64,000 bases of DNA from Chondrus crispus (lineage: Eukaryota > Rhodophyta > Florideophyceae > Gigartinales > Gigartinaceae). Shown here one piece after another: positions 18,948 to 30,515 of this stretch; within the stretch, counting starts at the first letter, position 1; each line of letters begins with the position of its first letter. The notes beneath the pieces were generated by a model that ran no database searches, was not told the origin of the DNA, and worked only from the letters and a program-made list of their open reading frames with translations. The stretch covers positions 310,001 to 374,000 of the forward strand of contig NW_005178572.1 in assembly GCF_000350225.1 (NCBI RefSeq). Reading direction: 5' to 3'. Made by a program: the position numbers and the translations under genes.

Positions 18948-19884
18948 AGTAGTGGAGGACGAGGGCGTGGGGATGGAGGGGTGAATGGTGAGGGAGGAAG
19001 GGGTGAGGCGAGGGTGGGGGAAAGGGAATGGGACGATGGAGGCTATTGTTGATGGGATTGTTTAGCGGGGGGCGGAAACGGGGAGAGGGGGTGGGTACCG
19101 GTTTCGGTTTCGGTTTCGGTTACGGATGCATCCGTTTTCGCGGCAAAATGTTGTACTGGCTCACTCTCAGCCTCGTTTTGGCGCCAACACCCAACTGTAA
19201 TTAGAAATGAGATCAGCTGGCATGTTATGCAACTGCTATCCTTCAAAAGTAGTTGCTCCAAGCCATTCCTAAACACTCGTTGCTAATTACTCCCCCATCT
19301 TCCGACTTGTACACAGTGCTTGACTTCTCTCCCCCTCCCTCCAACTCCAATATCTCAACATCGACTGCAAATGCTTCGACATCCCCCCCAAGCACTCGCT
19401 CCTGTCCAACCCCCCCTCCCTCCAACGCCTTTACAAACATCTGGGCGACGTCGCCCATCCACAACCGCCTGAAAGTGACACCTCTGTCACCATCACTTGG
19501 CGAATCCTGTCGTCGGATTAATACTCCAGTCCGGTGAGCTTAAAAACAGTGCGCAATTGAAGAGTTCAGACGTATTCTTGAGAAGGAGACGTCTCTCGTG
19601 ACTTGAAAGTTGACCTGACACCTGGGGCCCTGCGATGAAGGTGCAAAATGCGCTGTAGACATGCTTATTCTGTGCTTGTATTTTGTATTTGCCGTACAGT
19701 ATGCAGATAGGATAACGAGGTTACAGCACAGCACTCCCAGCACCGCAACTGAGTTTTGCGCTGCTGCTGACCTCGTCCCAGTGTGAAGGACACATCGCCC
19801 CCAAGGCGTTTGCAGAATCGTGTTCTGAAGGTACGCATTGAAGCACTCTACAGATCTCAATTCGATCATATGTTTGAGAAGTGC
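18948..19884. other. Intergenic upstream of POLA1
   Basis: It contains a short (GGTTTC)n run near 19100 on the plus strand. Frames at 19243-19537 are Pro/Ser-rich or their mirror and I do not accept them as genes. Confidence 0.5.
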
Positions 19885-19904
19885 TGTACCCTTCGAAGGG
19901 TACA
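19885..19904. repeat. Palindrome TGTACCCTTCGAAGGGTACA, site 2
   Basis: A perfect 20-bp palindrome in non-coding DNA; its inner 18 bp recur exactly at 26323-26340. Confidence 0.88.
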
Positions 19905-20072
19905 TACTCTACTGCAGTTGACCCTTGACTACTTGTAGGTTGACTTGTTGGGCTTGTCAAGGAATTCAAATCTGATATGTTGACGTTGTGCAAGGTCGTA
20001 CAAGTACAAGGGTGATGAATTTAGTGCCATAAATTATCCGATTAAATAATTGTTGTCCTGGGTTTAGGGTGG

Positions 20073-20144
20073 GAGGCTGGCGCCAGTGCTGGTGGAGGCT
20101 GGCGCCAGTGCTGGTGGAGGCTGGCGCCAGTGCTGGTGGAGGCT
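20073..20144. repeat. Minisatellite, 22-bp unit x 3.3
   Basis: Three exact tandem copies of a 22-bp unit starting GAGGCTGG, each containing the 10-bp palindrome CTGGCGCCAG, plus a partial fourth copy. Confidence 0.9.
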
Positions 20145-20186
20145 ATGGTGCATTGTTGCCCAATGTTGCACCTCAACTCTCCTTGA

Positions 20187-20298
20187 AGTTCAAGTATAAT
20201 AGAGAGTTACCAGTCCACTGCGTAAAGTATAATAGAGAGTTTGCGCAGTGGACTGGTTCAAGCCTTGAACCAGTCCCCCACTGCGTAAACTCTCTATT
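20187..20298. repeat. Compound inverted/direct repeat
   Basis: AATAGAGAGTTTGCGCAGTGG...TTCAAG (20231-20262) pairs with 20264-20298 around a single-base loop, with a 3-base indel and one mismatch. A partial direct copy (AAGTATAATAGAGAGTT and CCAGTCCACTGCGTAAA) precedes it. It is built by local duplication and inversion. Confidence 0.8.
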
Positions 20299-21102
20299 GA
20301 TGCATCAATGATATCAAGTACAAGGTCGCTGTACACTGTACAGCGTACAGCACGCCCTCCCCTTTCTCCAATCACCCAAACGCCTACAAAACGCCGTCTG
20401 TGAGACCAACCCTCTCTTCGAACACGTGCACTGATTCATCCCATACTGTCATACTTACATACAGTTGTGACAAGTGTGAATGCCACCGATTACACGTCGG
20501 ACACAATGCATAGATTTCCGCGAGCATCGATTGCCACGGACACGGATAACGCACGGGCACGGTACCGCAAAGCAATGCAAAGCAGAAGAGGGACGAAGTC
20601 AGAGACTTTGAAGCATCGGGCAGGAGCTACACTCAGCGCCTTAGCATTAAGCGACCGTTAGCTTTTAGTTCAGCAAGCAAGTACTGTCAGTAACGGTTAG
20701 AGATGTGAGCAACACTAGCGGGTAGCGAGCAACGCGGTGACACTACATAAGCAAGCAGACTGTAGGTAGCTAAGCGAAGGAGAGCATCGAAGTACACAGA
20801 GAGAGAGACGGGACGACTGCGTCGCCCGGAGCACAGCGTGCTCATTCACGACTTCGTAGAGTAGGGATTCCACCAGCATCTTGTAGCCCCCTCCAACATG
20901 GGAGACGCGGCTGCGATAACAGTACATGTCTGATGCAACTCGATCTCATTGTTTTTCTGTGTATTCCAAGCAACAACAGCCACAAGTTTGACCTTCATCA
21001 CCACAAAAACTCTCGCCCCACTTCAACCACGACAACAATCTACAGAGAAGCTGCAAATCCTCATTGTTTATTCGTGTCTCTCGCAGGTGGCAAAAAAAAT
21101 TA
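20299..21102. other. Intergenic, nothing recognised
   Basis: No gene or repeat is supported between the compound repeat and the 3' end of the Sel1-repeat gene. Confidence 0.5.
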
Positions 21103-22773
21103 CTATGCTCTCATCTCCGCATCCTCCCGCAGCTGTTGCGCCCTCGTAGGATCCTTTTCAACTCCCTCTGCCCCCTTTTCGAGGAGCTCGGCGAGAAGAT
21201 ACAGAGCCTCTTCATTGCCCATGTCCACTGCTTGTTCGTAAAGCCAGCACGCCCGTGGAGCGTCAGCAGGCACACCCGCCACGCCTTTCTCCAAAAGCAT
21301 ACCCAGCCGGTTGTATGCGTCAATATCACCAAGCTCAATCGCTTGCTCGAACAGCAGGTGCGCCTGCCCCGGGTCCTTTTCTACTCCACCCTCACCGGAT
21401 AGGAATAAGTCTCCTAGTTTGCACATCGCATCTGTTGAATTCATCTCCACGGCAAAATTGTACAACTCAAGCGCCTCTTCACGATCCGCTTCGACTCCAT
21501 GTTCCCCCATTAGCTTAATGCGTGCCCATCTCAATAACGAGCTCGGGTGCCTTTGCTCCGCAGCTTGCCTGTACAAATCTATAGCTTTGCTCATATCTGC
21601 CTTAATGACATCCGTTCCCTGTTCCAAAAGGCATCCATAGTCATACATAGCTGCTCCATGTTGGGCCACGATTGCTTCTTCGAACAGGTCTGCGGCACGC
21701 TCATGATTCTTGGGCACACCTGGCGCTCCTTTGAGGTATAAGATGGCTAATCGATACACAGAGTACGTATCTCCCATCTGAATCGAACGTTCGTACAGTT
21801 TTACAGCGCGTGGCGCGTCCGCTGGCAACTCGTCGTCCCGCCCTTCTTCTAATAGACACGCCAAATCATGTAAAGATTCGTTCACACCACGCGCAATAGC
21901 TTGTTCGTACAACTCGACAGCTCTCACGGGATTTGCTGGCAGATCACCGACCCCGTCCTGCATCATCGTGGCCAGCGTACCAAGCGCTTCATTTTCCCCA
22001 CGTCCTATTGCCGTTTCATAGAGCGACACTGCTGCGACGGTGTCCATTGGGACTCCAGGAGCTCCATCTCGCAACAGGCGACCAAGGTTGCACATGGCTG
22101 TGGAATTACCGGCGTCCACCGCACGCTCGTACATTTCAACAGCTCGCGGCGGATCAGGCTCGATTTCTTCATCTTCGTCTCCGATTTCGTAGATTGTGCC
22201 TAGTTCATTCATAGCTGCTGAACTTCCTGCTTGAGCTGCGCTTTCGAGGATTGCGATGACCTTATTCATGTCTTTTTCGACTCTATCCGCCCCTCGTTTC
22301 AAAATTGCAGCTAAGGTGAACACAGCGTCTGGGTGACCTCGGTCATGTGCAGCCTCAAGTAGTTGTACGGCCCGTTGTGGGTCAGCTTCTATCCCGTCAT
22401 CTCCGTCTTCGAGCAGAAGGGCGAGCCCGTGCATGGCATGCATGTCCTCGGCCTTAATGCCGTTTTCGTACAGCCCGACCGCACGGGGAATATCTCGATT
22501 TACGCCAGGAAGCCCTTCCTCCAGTACACAAGCAAGGCTGTATTGAGCTTCAAGAGATCCTTGCTTGATGGCCTTTTCGTACAACTCAATAGCTCTTTGT
22601 GGGTCAGAGTCTATGTTGTCTGTCCCATCCATGAGAAGGCCCGCCAATTGACACATTGCGCGCGGATCACCATCTTGAGAGGCATCTTCCAAACTTTGCA
22701 TCCGAGAAAGTTCCTTTTCCCTGTAGTGAAGAGTATGTACGTCCGTAGAAGATGAGCCGACTGCTGCCGCCAT
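21103..22773 (-). CDS. Sel1-like repeat protein, 14 repeats
   Basis: The 556-residue protein consists almost entirely of Sel1-like (TPR-related) helical repeats of about 37 residues. I count 14, each opening with a pattern such as AMCQLAGLL, AQYSLACVL or AMYDYGCLL and continuing with a Gly/Asp-rich loop and DPxRAVELYExAI. There is a short N-terminal lead of ~35 residues and almost no tail. It has no signal peptide, membrane segment or catalytic domain. Sel1 repeats form solenoid scaffolds that bind proteins; partners cannot be named from sequence. The repeat loops (GxxGVxxD) are longer than in the canonical 36-residue repeat. The ATG at 22773 gives the whole array. Single exon. Confidence 0.9.
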   Translation of the reverse strand: MAAAVGSSSTDVHTLHYREKELSRMQSLEDASQDGDPRAMCQLAGLLMDGTDNIDSDPQRAIELYEKAIKQGSLEAQYSLACVLEEGLPGVNRDIPRAVGLYENGIKAEDMHAMHGLALLLEDGDDGIEADPQRAVQLLEAAHDRGHPDAVFTLAAILKRGADRVEKDMNKVIAILESAAQAGSSAAMNELGTIYEIGDEDEEIEPDPPRAVEMYERAVDAGNSTAMCNLGRLLRDGAPGVPMDTVAAVSLYETAIGRGENEALGTLATMMQDGVGDLPANPVRAVELYEQAIARGVNESLHDLACLLEEGRDDELPADAPRAVKLYERSIQMGDTYSVYRLAILYLKGAPGVPKNHERAADLFEEAIVAQHGAAMYDYGCLLEQGTDVIKADMSKAIDLYRQAAEQRHPSSLLRWARIKLMGEHGVEADREEALELYNFAVEMNSTDAMCKLGDLFLSGEGGVEKDPGQAHLLFEQAIELGDIDAYNRLGMLLEKGVAGVPADAPRACWLYEQAVDMGNEEALYLLAELLEKGAEGVEKDPTRAQQLREDAEMRA

Positions 22774-24000
22774 GAGTGCACTGTGAAGAATGGAAGATGG
22801 GATCTGCCGTCCAGAACCAGAAGTTTCTACTTCAAAACGCGTGATAGGACGCAGTGCGCGAAGAGGAACAAAGAAGGCCCGTAACAGAAGAGGCGGTCGC
22901 GAACGGTTTGATAACGGTGAAAGTAAACAAAATCCTCTGCGAGCTTCGAAACGTATGGATCAACGCCCGAAAAAGTTGAGAAGAACTGTATCAGAGACGG
23001 GTTTTCTACCCTTCAGACGGCTTTGATCTTAAGATAATCCCCTCTTCGTTCAATGTTTAATGCATCCTATATTCTTGCATGCAAGGATATCAAAGTTGGA
23101 TTTTTAAAGGTATTCTTTCCGTTTTTAATCAGAATGACACTAGCTATATGCGGTGCTGGTGTCCTTTTCTTTGTGGACGTATACGTCGCCTCCCCAGCAT
23201 TGTTTTCTCAATGGGTCTTGCGAGGGCGGAAGGAGAAGTCAACAAATAGGATAATAATATAATACAAGTATAGCTCAACTGAACGATAGATTCTTCAAGC
23301 CCTTGTACTTACAACGTCGGAAAGGTACAATGGGCGGGATTATAAATGCTAAGGCGCGCCTCTTGTGGCACTGTTGCACCCTGAACACATGCTGTAAAAC
23401 GGGCAGAGTTAACAGACACGCAGTTTTTTTTTTTTTTTTCTTCTTTTTTTTTTTGCGGTGGTCACTAAAATTGGCAAGGTCACAAAACACATCTCAGAAT
23501 CTCGCAAATACTTGCTCAAATTCCTTTCATAATGCATGCATACGCCTTTTTTGTGCCGCACGAGCAACATGGCAAAGAGATCATAAATCAGCTGCTGTTG
23601 TTGGGGGCAATAGGAGAAGACGATTCCACGCTCACACAGCTCAGCACAAAAGAGCCGGGCGATATTAATATCATGAAAGCATTTCGACGTTGGAATCCCA
23701 AGCTCTTGGCGCGTGTGCGTACCTTTTGCATGAGTCTTCATGCAGCAGGCAGATGCTGTCCTGTCGCCATTGGCGTATAGCATTTCTCATGACAGCCTGC
23801 AAATACAGCCTAGACCTATGCGCTTCAAGGAAACAATACTTATGATTCACTCAACCACCGCTCCGAGTTGGAACCTTATTCATATGTATTTGAAAGCCGA
23901 TTCCCTATCAAAGTCTACGAACTACCCTTGGTAGAGGGAGATTTTCCGGCGGCTGTGTAATTCCGCATTGCCGAGCTCGGACAAAATATTGAAACGACGA

Positions 24001-24017
24001 CTACCCTTCAAGGGTAG
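24001..24017. repeat. Palindrome CTACCCTT(C)AAGGGTAG, site 3
   Basis: Perfect 8-bp arms around one base, the same arms as site 1 at 13123. A TACTGTATACAGTA palindrome cluster follows 40 bp later. Confidence 0.82.
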
Positions 24018-26322
24018 AGTTGGAGATTTCGACCGCCGTGTGTGGGTATCAATACTGTATACAGTACGGTACAGTATATTTCTCTCGAGAAGAGAAGAAT
24101 AAACAAAGTTCCGGTGGTGAGATTGTGAGAACTTTGGGCATGTGAAAAGGCGTAGCTACAGTAGACTTGGATCAGAACTCTGTTTAGATAGGCACTGCTG
24201 TGGAAAGCCATTCCCTCGAAACTCTGCCGGTCGAGGGCAGGCTTGTTGCAGTGACATGTGCTGTTGATTCATTCGTGCTCAACTTCACTCCTCCACTCGT
24301 TCGAACACCGCATACTGGTTCAAAAGACACTAAGCTACACTCTCGCGGCAGGGCATCGCATGCAGAGGTTTGTTAGCAATGCTCATGTAACCATGAGTAG
24401 AGATTCAATTCAGCAAGGCACATTTTGCGACTTCTTCTGTGAGAAGGGAAGGCTGCACAATGGACCCTACTCCCGTCGGAGCAAAAGGAATGGTTTAGAA
24501 TGCATTGTTGACCCGCTACCTTCTTGTTCAGCAACGGCACACGCCCCCAACGTAGAACTCTACGGCAGCCTTCCGAAAGAATCCATGAGGCCAAATGGCA
24601 GTGCTCCGTAACAGTTTTCGCACGCAGGCAGTTACGCGGCAATACGTTTGGGCAGAGAATGTGGAAGAGCAATGGGCTCTGAGCTGGAAAAAACAACAAT
24701 GTATCGCAACCCTAATCTCGCCTGTACAATTTTGGTCCTCTTCCGACGCGATCACTGTTGAACACGCCAGGACAGCGCAGCCACGCGCGTTAGTGCCATG
24801 CAGTGGCGTGCGTTTGGGCCCGGTGGAACGCGCACCGCTCAGCTGGGCCGATTACATGCAACACACAGCAGCTAGAAGCCGTCTACGAAGGAAGGGAGCA
24901 ACTAAGCGTGGGCATTGCTAGCCACATCAGCAGTAGTAAGGACAGCAATCTGAGAGGGCGAAGGTGGGCGTCTCGCATCAAAGGCGGGGGACGAGGTAGG
25001 AGCGTGTCACGAGAGGGGGGCGCATGTGATGGCGCATTGGAAACGATTCCAGTTCCAGTGAGCGCAGGATGTCTGTCTGTACGCGCGTTGACTGAGTCAT
25101 ATGCCGGGGGCGGGGCGGGGCGGCACGTTGTTCTTGGCGCAAAATACGGCGTGGCAACGATGGAGGAGGAGACCTCGTGCAAGGTGTCACGATTAGTGAG
25201 CGGTGCAAGGCGCGCCCTTCAGCGGGCGTTCCACCGGCGCGGTTCCTAACTTTATCGGCCCCCCCGCCGCCGGCGGGAGAGGATCTCGCCAGTGAGGCGG
25301 GCGCGTCGCATGTGCACGTGCATGTGTGCCCGTAGCGCGCCGCCGCGGCCGCGCTGGGCTGTGAGTGGGCTTGGCGGGCGCGGGGAAAGGGCAGCGGCGT
25401 TGACACGCATCCACGGAGGACGGCAAGCGAGTGGCTTGCCGCAGCGCGAGTCGACGAGTACATCTTCGAGCTCTGCGCTCAGTAGAGGCTCGACGGGGGA
25501 GATGGGGGTGGGTAGGATAGAGATTAAGAGTGTGTAAGAGTGTGTAGTGGATATCAGTTTTGTTCCAAGGCCTTGCGACGCCAGCGGGTTTATTTATAGT
25601 CGCCTCTTCGGCTGCAGCGGGCATTTACACCTGCTTCATATACCGTACGGGAAGGATCGTTGGCGTGTCCACCCAGCGCGGGGAAGCGTCCGTTGTTGAG
25701 CGCGCTTGGTCGCGTCTTGTGGGTGCGCGCAAGCGTTTAGATGATTTGTTCGCGGCGCGAGCGCAGCACCTCCGCTCAGAAGAGCTCTCCATTCACCGGC
25801 CATGGATTTATTCCTCAGGCGCTCGTTGGTTGCTTTGACGCGAACAATTTTCACACTTGCATCCAACTGCCTCTCCAAACTCACCCGCCCCGCTGCTTGC
25901 TTCCACCAACTCGCATGTCGCTGCGTGGACTGGCAGCCGCCATCCATCACATGCCATACGGTACGTTGCAGGTAGTTGACCATTTGCCCTCGACAAGCTT
26001 TTGTCTCCAGTGAGTCCTCAGCCGGACAGCACACGTGTCACGGTCGATAGTGCATGGGACGCATAAAAAGAAACTTTATGTCTTATTGCGCTCTCGAATG
26101 CGTTCCGCGTCGTCTATTTCTGATATTTTTCAGCGCCTTCTGTAAATGAAATATTCCACACTGTCTTATTCAGCACTCAGAGAAGTGTCCAGTAGCTTCT
26201 CTCTTCCTGGAACTGGCCGTTTCTCCTATCCTCAAACGGACCATTTACAGTATCTCCTGCTCCTCACCCTTGCCTTCATCTCGGCGCGCCGATACCCCAT
26301 CGGCGTGCAGACCCCCCTCTCC

Positions 26323-26340
26323 GTACCCTTCGAAGGGTAC
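26323..26340. repeat. Palindrome GTACCCTTCGAAGGGTAC, site 4
   Basis: A perfect 18-bp palindrome identical to the core of site 2 at 19885-19904, some 6.4 kb away. Confidence 0.88.
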
Positions 26341-29300
26341 CCATGCCATCCGCGAAGTGAGAAGCTCTGCACACAGCCATTCGCCTTGGCTTCACATCTG
26401 TCGGCCATTCCGCGGTTGTATCACACACGGTATAAAGCGTTTACATTTTCTGTGACAGTGTGAGTATGAGTATCCCTTCCTCCAATCCGTTCCGACCCAA
26501 CAACTCAACTGCCTGTCCCGTATCACCCTGTCGTTACCCATTCATCTCTCGAAGCACTTGCAATTGTGCGAAGAAGCGTGCTCGTACACGGCCGCTGAGA
26601 TTTTCGCTCCCACCGCAACCATGCATTCTGCCCATGCGCATGACCGTGAAGGGCTGCGAAACGGTGGTTCTTTAGAAAGAGTCCTCTAGTGTGAAGATGT
26701 CCGACAATTCATCAAACATATTGCACACCGCGCGCTTCGCGACTGGAGTGCTTTGAATTCTCGAAGAGAACTGCGCTGCACTCCATTGCTACTTACCTCC
26801 TTGCTGTATGTACTCTAGAAGGCATGCTTGACGCTGATTGCCGTCAATCGCATGTATGTGAACTTCAGTGGAAGACAAGGTTGCTATTGATTTGCGTCAA
26901 GTGCGCCATACAGTATGTAATATCGAGGGTTCTGTCCGAAATGGTGCGCGTGCCTCACTGCGTTTCTTTGTTCTCTAAATCGTGATTCATCATGACCTGG
27001 AGAGGGCGTCCGCCCCCGCCTGTTACAATGTGGTTGGTTGCACTGTGCACTGGCACTATCTCGTGTTCATGCATGGAAGATACTTATTGAAGGCTGAACG
27101 CACGACGCGCAAGAGTGAACAGAATGTGCTTGTCCCATTCGCGCCATAGGGGCGGTTGCCTGAGCCATAAAATGCAAATAATAATATTGAGGAAAGAAAT
27201 GTGTACGCCAAAAAGGTTGCGATCCACATACGGTGGATGATCTTGCGTGTTTTAAAACGCACTAATACTGTATCTTGTCAAGAGGATGCAAAACATTATT
27301 GAGGGTGGAGATGGGTTATGAAAACCTTTGGCCCTCGTCGTGCTCGTCCCTTGAAGCACTGAACCTCGTAGCTTAGCTTTTAAGCTTTTATTCAAACAGG
27401 AATAAAGTCAGACGCTGCCCCCAAGTTCAAAGGAATAATGTTCCGGACGACCAGCCCTTCGAAAACTTTACATAGTCCCGTGTTGATGTTTTCTGCAGCG
27501 TTAAATCCTGTCGCACAACATGCTTCTGTAAAATCCATGGAGATGACAAACGCAACAAGAGGAAAGCAATATACGTCGCCCAGTTCGTTTCGAAGTCCAA
27601 AACGCTCAGCTTTCCTTCATAAAATGCGTTTGATATAACTTTTTGATGCAACACCGGCAGCAGTCTTACAGGAGGATATGAACAGAACTGAAAGTATAAA
27701 CGGAAAAAAGAAAGGGACTTCTCCGCAAGTGGGTGCGGAGGTTTCTTCAGTGCTTTTCCATTTCCGTGAGGGCTTGTAACTTATTGCAGAGTGAGGATTC
27801 CTCAAACGCAGTTGATTAGAACCTCAAACTTACCAAGCACGGTCGCTCTACTCCGAACTCATTATTTCCTTCATGTAATCTGAAGATTATAGCCTTGTGA
27901 ATCAGAGCTCGGCACGCTTGAGGTTTCCCATGTTGTAGAGACTGATTGATAGAAACCATGTGCACCCTTTTACCCTTTCGCTTCCCCAGACGTGACTCAC
28001 TCGTCGAGGAGAGTTTACAGTTTCGTAAGTATGGTTACATTTAGAAGAAGCGATGTAATAGGGGCAGCCTGTACAATACTGCCAATTGTGAAATATTGTG
28101 CGGAGTCTTTGTTTGCGATGACTAATCCGTTAGGTGCGAGAAGCATTCGTGCATGATAAATATTTTATATGCCTTCAAGCAGGTCAAGTTACGAACAGTA
28201 ACGCTTTTTCTGTTTGAAGCCCTCCGAAGACGGACTGTTTGTTTGTTTAATAAACACCTTGAAATGCCATTCTCATGTTAATACAGTACTAACCGCTATG
28301 GCACCTGATGAAAGTGATTGATTTCCCGGTTCTAGGTTGGTGATACAACTGTATCAGATGAACGAAGGGATGGCATATTGATACTTCTCCTGCACCTTCA
28401 CCTTTTTGTCCCCGGGAAGGAGCAGACACCTTTAGTTATCCTTGTGTGCACGTGCAAGGACTCTCTTGGGTCCTCACTAATAATCTGATCAATCAATGTG
28501 GATCGGGTGCCTCGTCGAATAATCTGGGGAGGGATTTGTTGTTATCAATGAGTGGATGACTCCATGACGCCAAACTGGACAATGAATGGCATGGAAGAAA
28601 GTTCCAAGGCAAAATGGAGCGAACTGCTCATTGATCGCGAAGAGCAGTACGGCACGTGTAGGATTGAAGGGTGATGATGACTGATTTCCGGGTGTCAGTT
28701 GAAATAATATTTTGTCCGGACAGAATAACTTTGGTAGACAGATCCACCAGTCCCTATCGATAGCCGCGAAACAGAACAACAGAACTTTCGGCTACTCCCA
28801 ATGTAATGTTGAGTTGGATGGAAGGAAACGCCTATTAACTTGACAATCAGTCTTAGTGCCTGCGTGTAATTTCGTTTAAAGCAGCATTGCAGGCAGTAGT
28901 ACGAATCGGAGGGAACGCAGTCTGTGTGGATATTGAAGATTTCAAAGCGCCCTGAATTACATTGTAGACATTTTCAAAAGTCACGGCGAAGTGAAGGAAT
29001 AATACCTCTGAGATTGCGGTCCTTAAAGGAATGAAAGCCGAGCGTCTCGGCGAGAAAGTGATGGGGGAAAGGTGAAAGGTGAAAGGTGAAAGACACATTT
29101 TGCTTGTAGTTGCAACATGTGCGTGGGATTCATTCGATTCCATCCATTCGATTCCATACGCACCATCCAGGTACAGTCGGCCAAGTGCAATGCCACGGTT
29201 GACTCTTCGAAGCACTTAGGATCGACGTTCACCGCCCGGAAGTAGAGGCGCGAGGGAGGCTTTAGTGGGCAAGGCAGATCCGGGGAGCCCGGTGGCCTTC

Positions 29301-29474
29301 CCGAAGATATGACAAAATAATTCTAGAGATTATTAATCTTTTGAACCGCCGCGGTGGCAACTGTGAGTCGAAAACCCATTTTCACCGACAACCTGCAATT
29401 CTCAGCCGCCGCCATACAGGCCGAGAGAAGCAAGCGGCAAAGATCTTCACCCTTCTCCGATCCACGGCTCGCAA

Positions 29475-30515
29475 ATGACAGCACCCGACGGTGAAGGTGA
29501 CGCGCGGCGGGCGGGGCGGCGTCGGCGCTGGGACGCGCCAGCCGGCGACGCAAACGCGAGCGCGTCTGGCTCTTCCGACGCGGCCGCGGCCGCGGCCGCG
29601 GCTGCGGCCAGTCTATCCGCACGCGTGGCCGGGGGATCCGGCAGCGAGGGTGGGGCGGGGCAAGGCACGGTGCGGGAGTTCGAGATCAACGATCACGCGG
29701 GGCGCCGTTTCGCGATGATGTCGGCCAACCTGAAGGCGGTGGAGTCGCGGACGGGGGTGGTGATCGTGTCCAAGGGGCGGTACTACCCGGCGGGGACATC
29801 TGCGCCGGCGGCGGCGTCGGACGCGGAGCGCAAGCTGTTTCTCAAAATCAAGGGGACGAGCGAGGCGGCCGTGACCGAGGCGCTGGGAATGCTGGAGGGG
29901 ATCATGACGCAGCGAGGCGGCAGCGGCGGGCGAGGCGAGGTGGAGCGCGTGTGGTGCGACATGGACCCGGCGGGCGCGCGCGGCTTCGGCGTCATCGAGC
30001 GGTTGCGCGGGCCCGGGGATGAGTACGTGCGCTTTGTCGAGCGCGAGAGCGGCGCAAAGGTGACGCTGGGGGGGAGGGGCAGCGGGGACGAGGGGAGGGA
30101 AAACTTGCACTTTGCGATCCGGGCGCCTACTGTTGCGGCGCTGGGATACGCAAAGGCGCTGGTGGTGTCGCTGGTGCGCACGGTGCAAGTAGGGTACAGG
30201 GAGTATGTGAGGGCGTGCGGGAGGGGGATAGCAAGGGGGAGGGGGAACGGGGGAATGGCGACGAGGAAGTGGTTGGCCAACGTGCCTCTGCAGCCGGTTG
30301 GGATTGGTGGGTATGGTGGGCGGGGTCAGGGGCGTGGCGGGGTGCACGGGTACGGGGGGATGATGTCTGCGGTGGGTCCCCCGGGCGGGCTTCCTCCGCC
30401 GCCGCCTCCACCTCCTTCTTCACCGCCACCGCCTCCCCCGCCGCCGCCTCCTCCTCCGTCACACCTACCGCCGCCGCCTCCGCCGCCTCCGCCGCCTCCT
30501 CCCCCGCCGGCGTAA
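29475..30515 (+). CDS. KHDC4/BLOM7-like KH-domain RNA-binding protein
   Basis: The 346-residue protein begins with a short disordered, poly-Ala-containing segment (a GC-rich repeat). An atypical KH-like domain follows at residues ~70-150 (REFEINDHAGRR ... LFLKIKGTSEAAVTEA). A second KH domain at ~158-250 carries LRGPGDEYVRFVERESGAKV and a GRGSG loop, the signature of KHDC4/BLOM7 and SF1-type KH modules. The vertebrate protein takes part in pre-mRNA splicing, and by analogy this one would bind RNA in the nucleus. A Gly/Arg-rich linker leads to a striking C-terminal poly-Pro tail (residues ~300-346), a likely ligand for WW or SH3-like partners. The ATG at 29475 is the first in frame. Single exon. 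Confidence 0.83.
   Translation: MTAPDGEGDARRAGRRRRWDAPAGDANASASGSSDAAAAAAAAAASLSARVAGGSGSEGGAGQGTVREFEINDHAGRRFAMMSANLKAVESRTGVVIVSKGRYYPAGTSAPAAASDAERKLFLKIKGTSEAAVTEALGMLEGIMTQRGGSGGRGEVERVWCDMDPAGARGFGVIERLRGPGDEYVRFVERESGAKVTLGGRGSGDEGRENLHFAIRAPTVAALGYAKALVVSLVRTVQVGYREYVRACGRGIARGRGNGGMATRKWLANVPLQPVGIGGYGGRGQGRGGVHGYGGMMSAVGPPGGLPPPPPPPPSSPPPPPPPPPPPPSHLPPPPPPPPPPPPPPA

Larger units (their letters stand above)
22774..29474. other. 6.7-kb gene-poor interval
   Basis: I find no frame worth calling. It holds two members of the recurrent palindrome (24001-24017, 26323-26340), a cluster of overlapping TACTGTA/TACAGTA motifs (24050-24077), a broken T tract at 23424-23454 and a short (GGTGAAA)x3 run near 29070. 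Composition is more AT-rich than the flanking gene blocks, notably from 27 to 29 kb. Confidence 0.6.

Noticed and set aside
19243-19537. Overlapping frames on both strands near POLA1's 5' flank
   Set aside because: Ser/Thr/Pro-rich low complexity and its mirror; at most a decayed fragment of an unknown gene.
22790-23026. Basic 78-codon frame divergent from the Sel1-repeat gene
   Set aside because: Lies in the Sel1 gene's promoter region and has low-complexity Arg/Lys composition with no family match.
25560-25838. Frame with a hydrophobic N-terminus (LFIVASSAAAGIYTCFIY)
   Set aside because: The signal-like start is attractive, but the rest is Arg-rich and unconvincing, and no promoter or homologue supports it.
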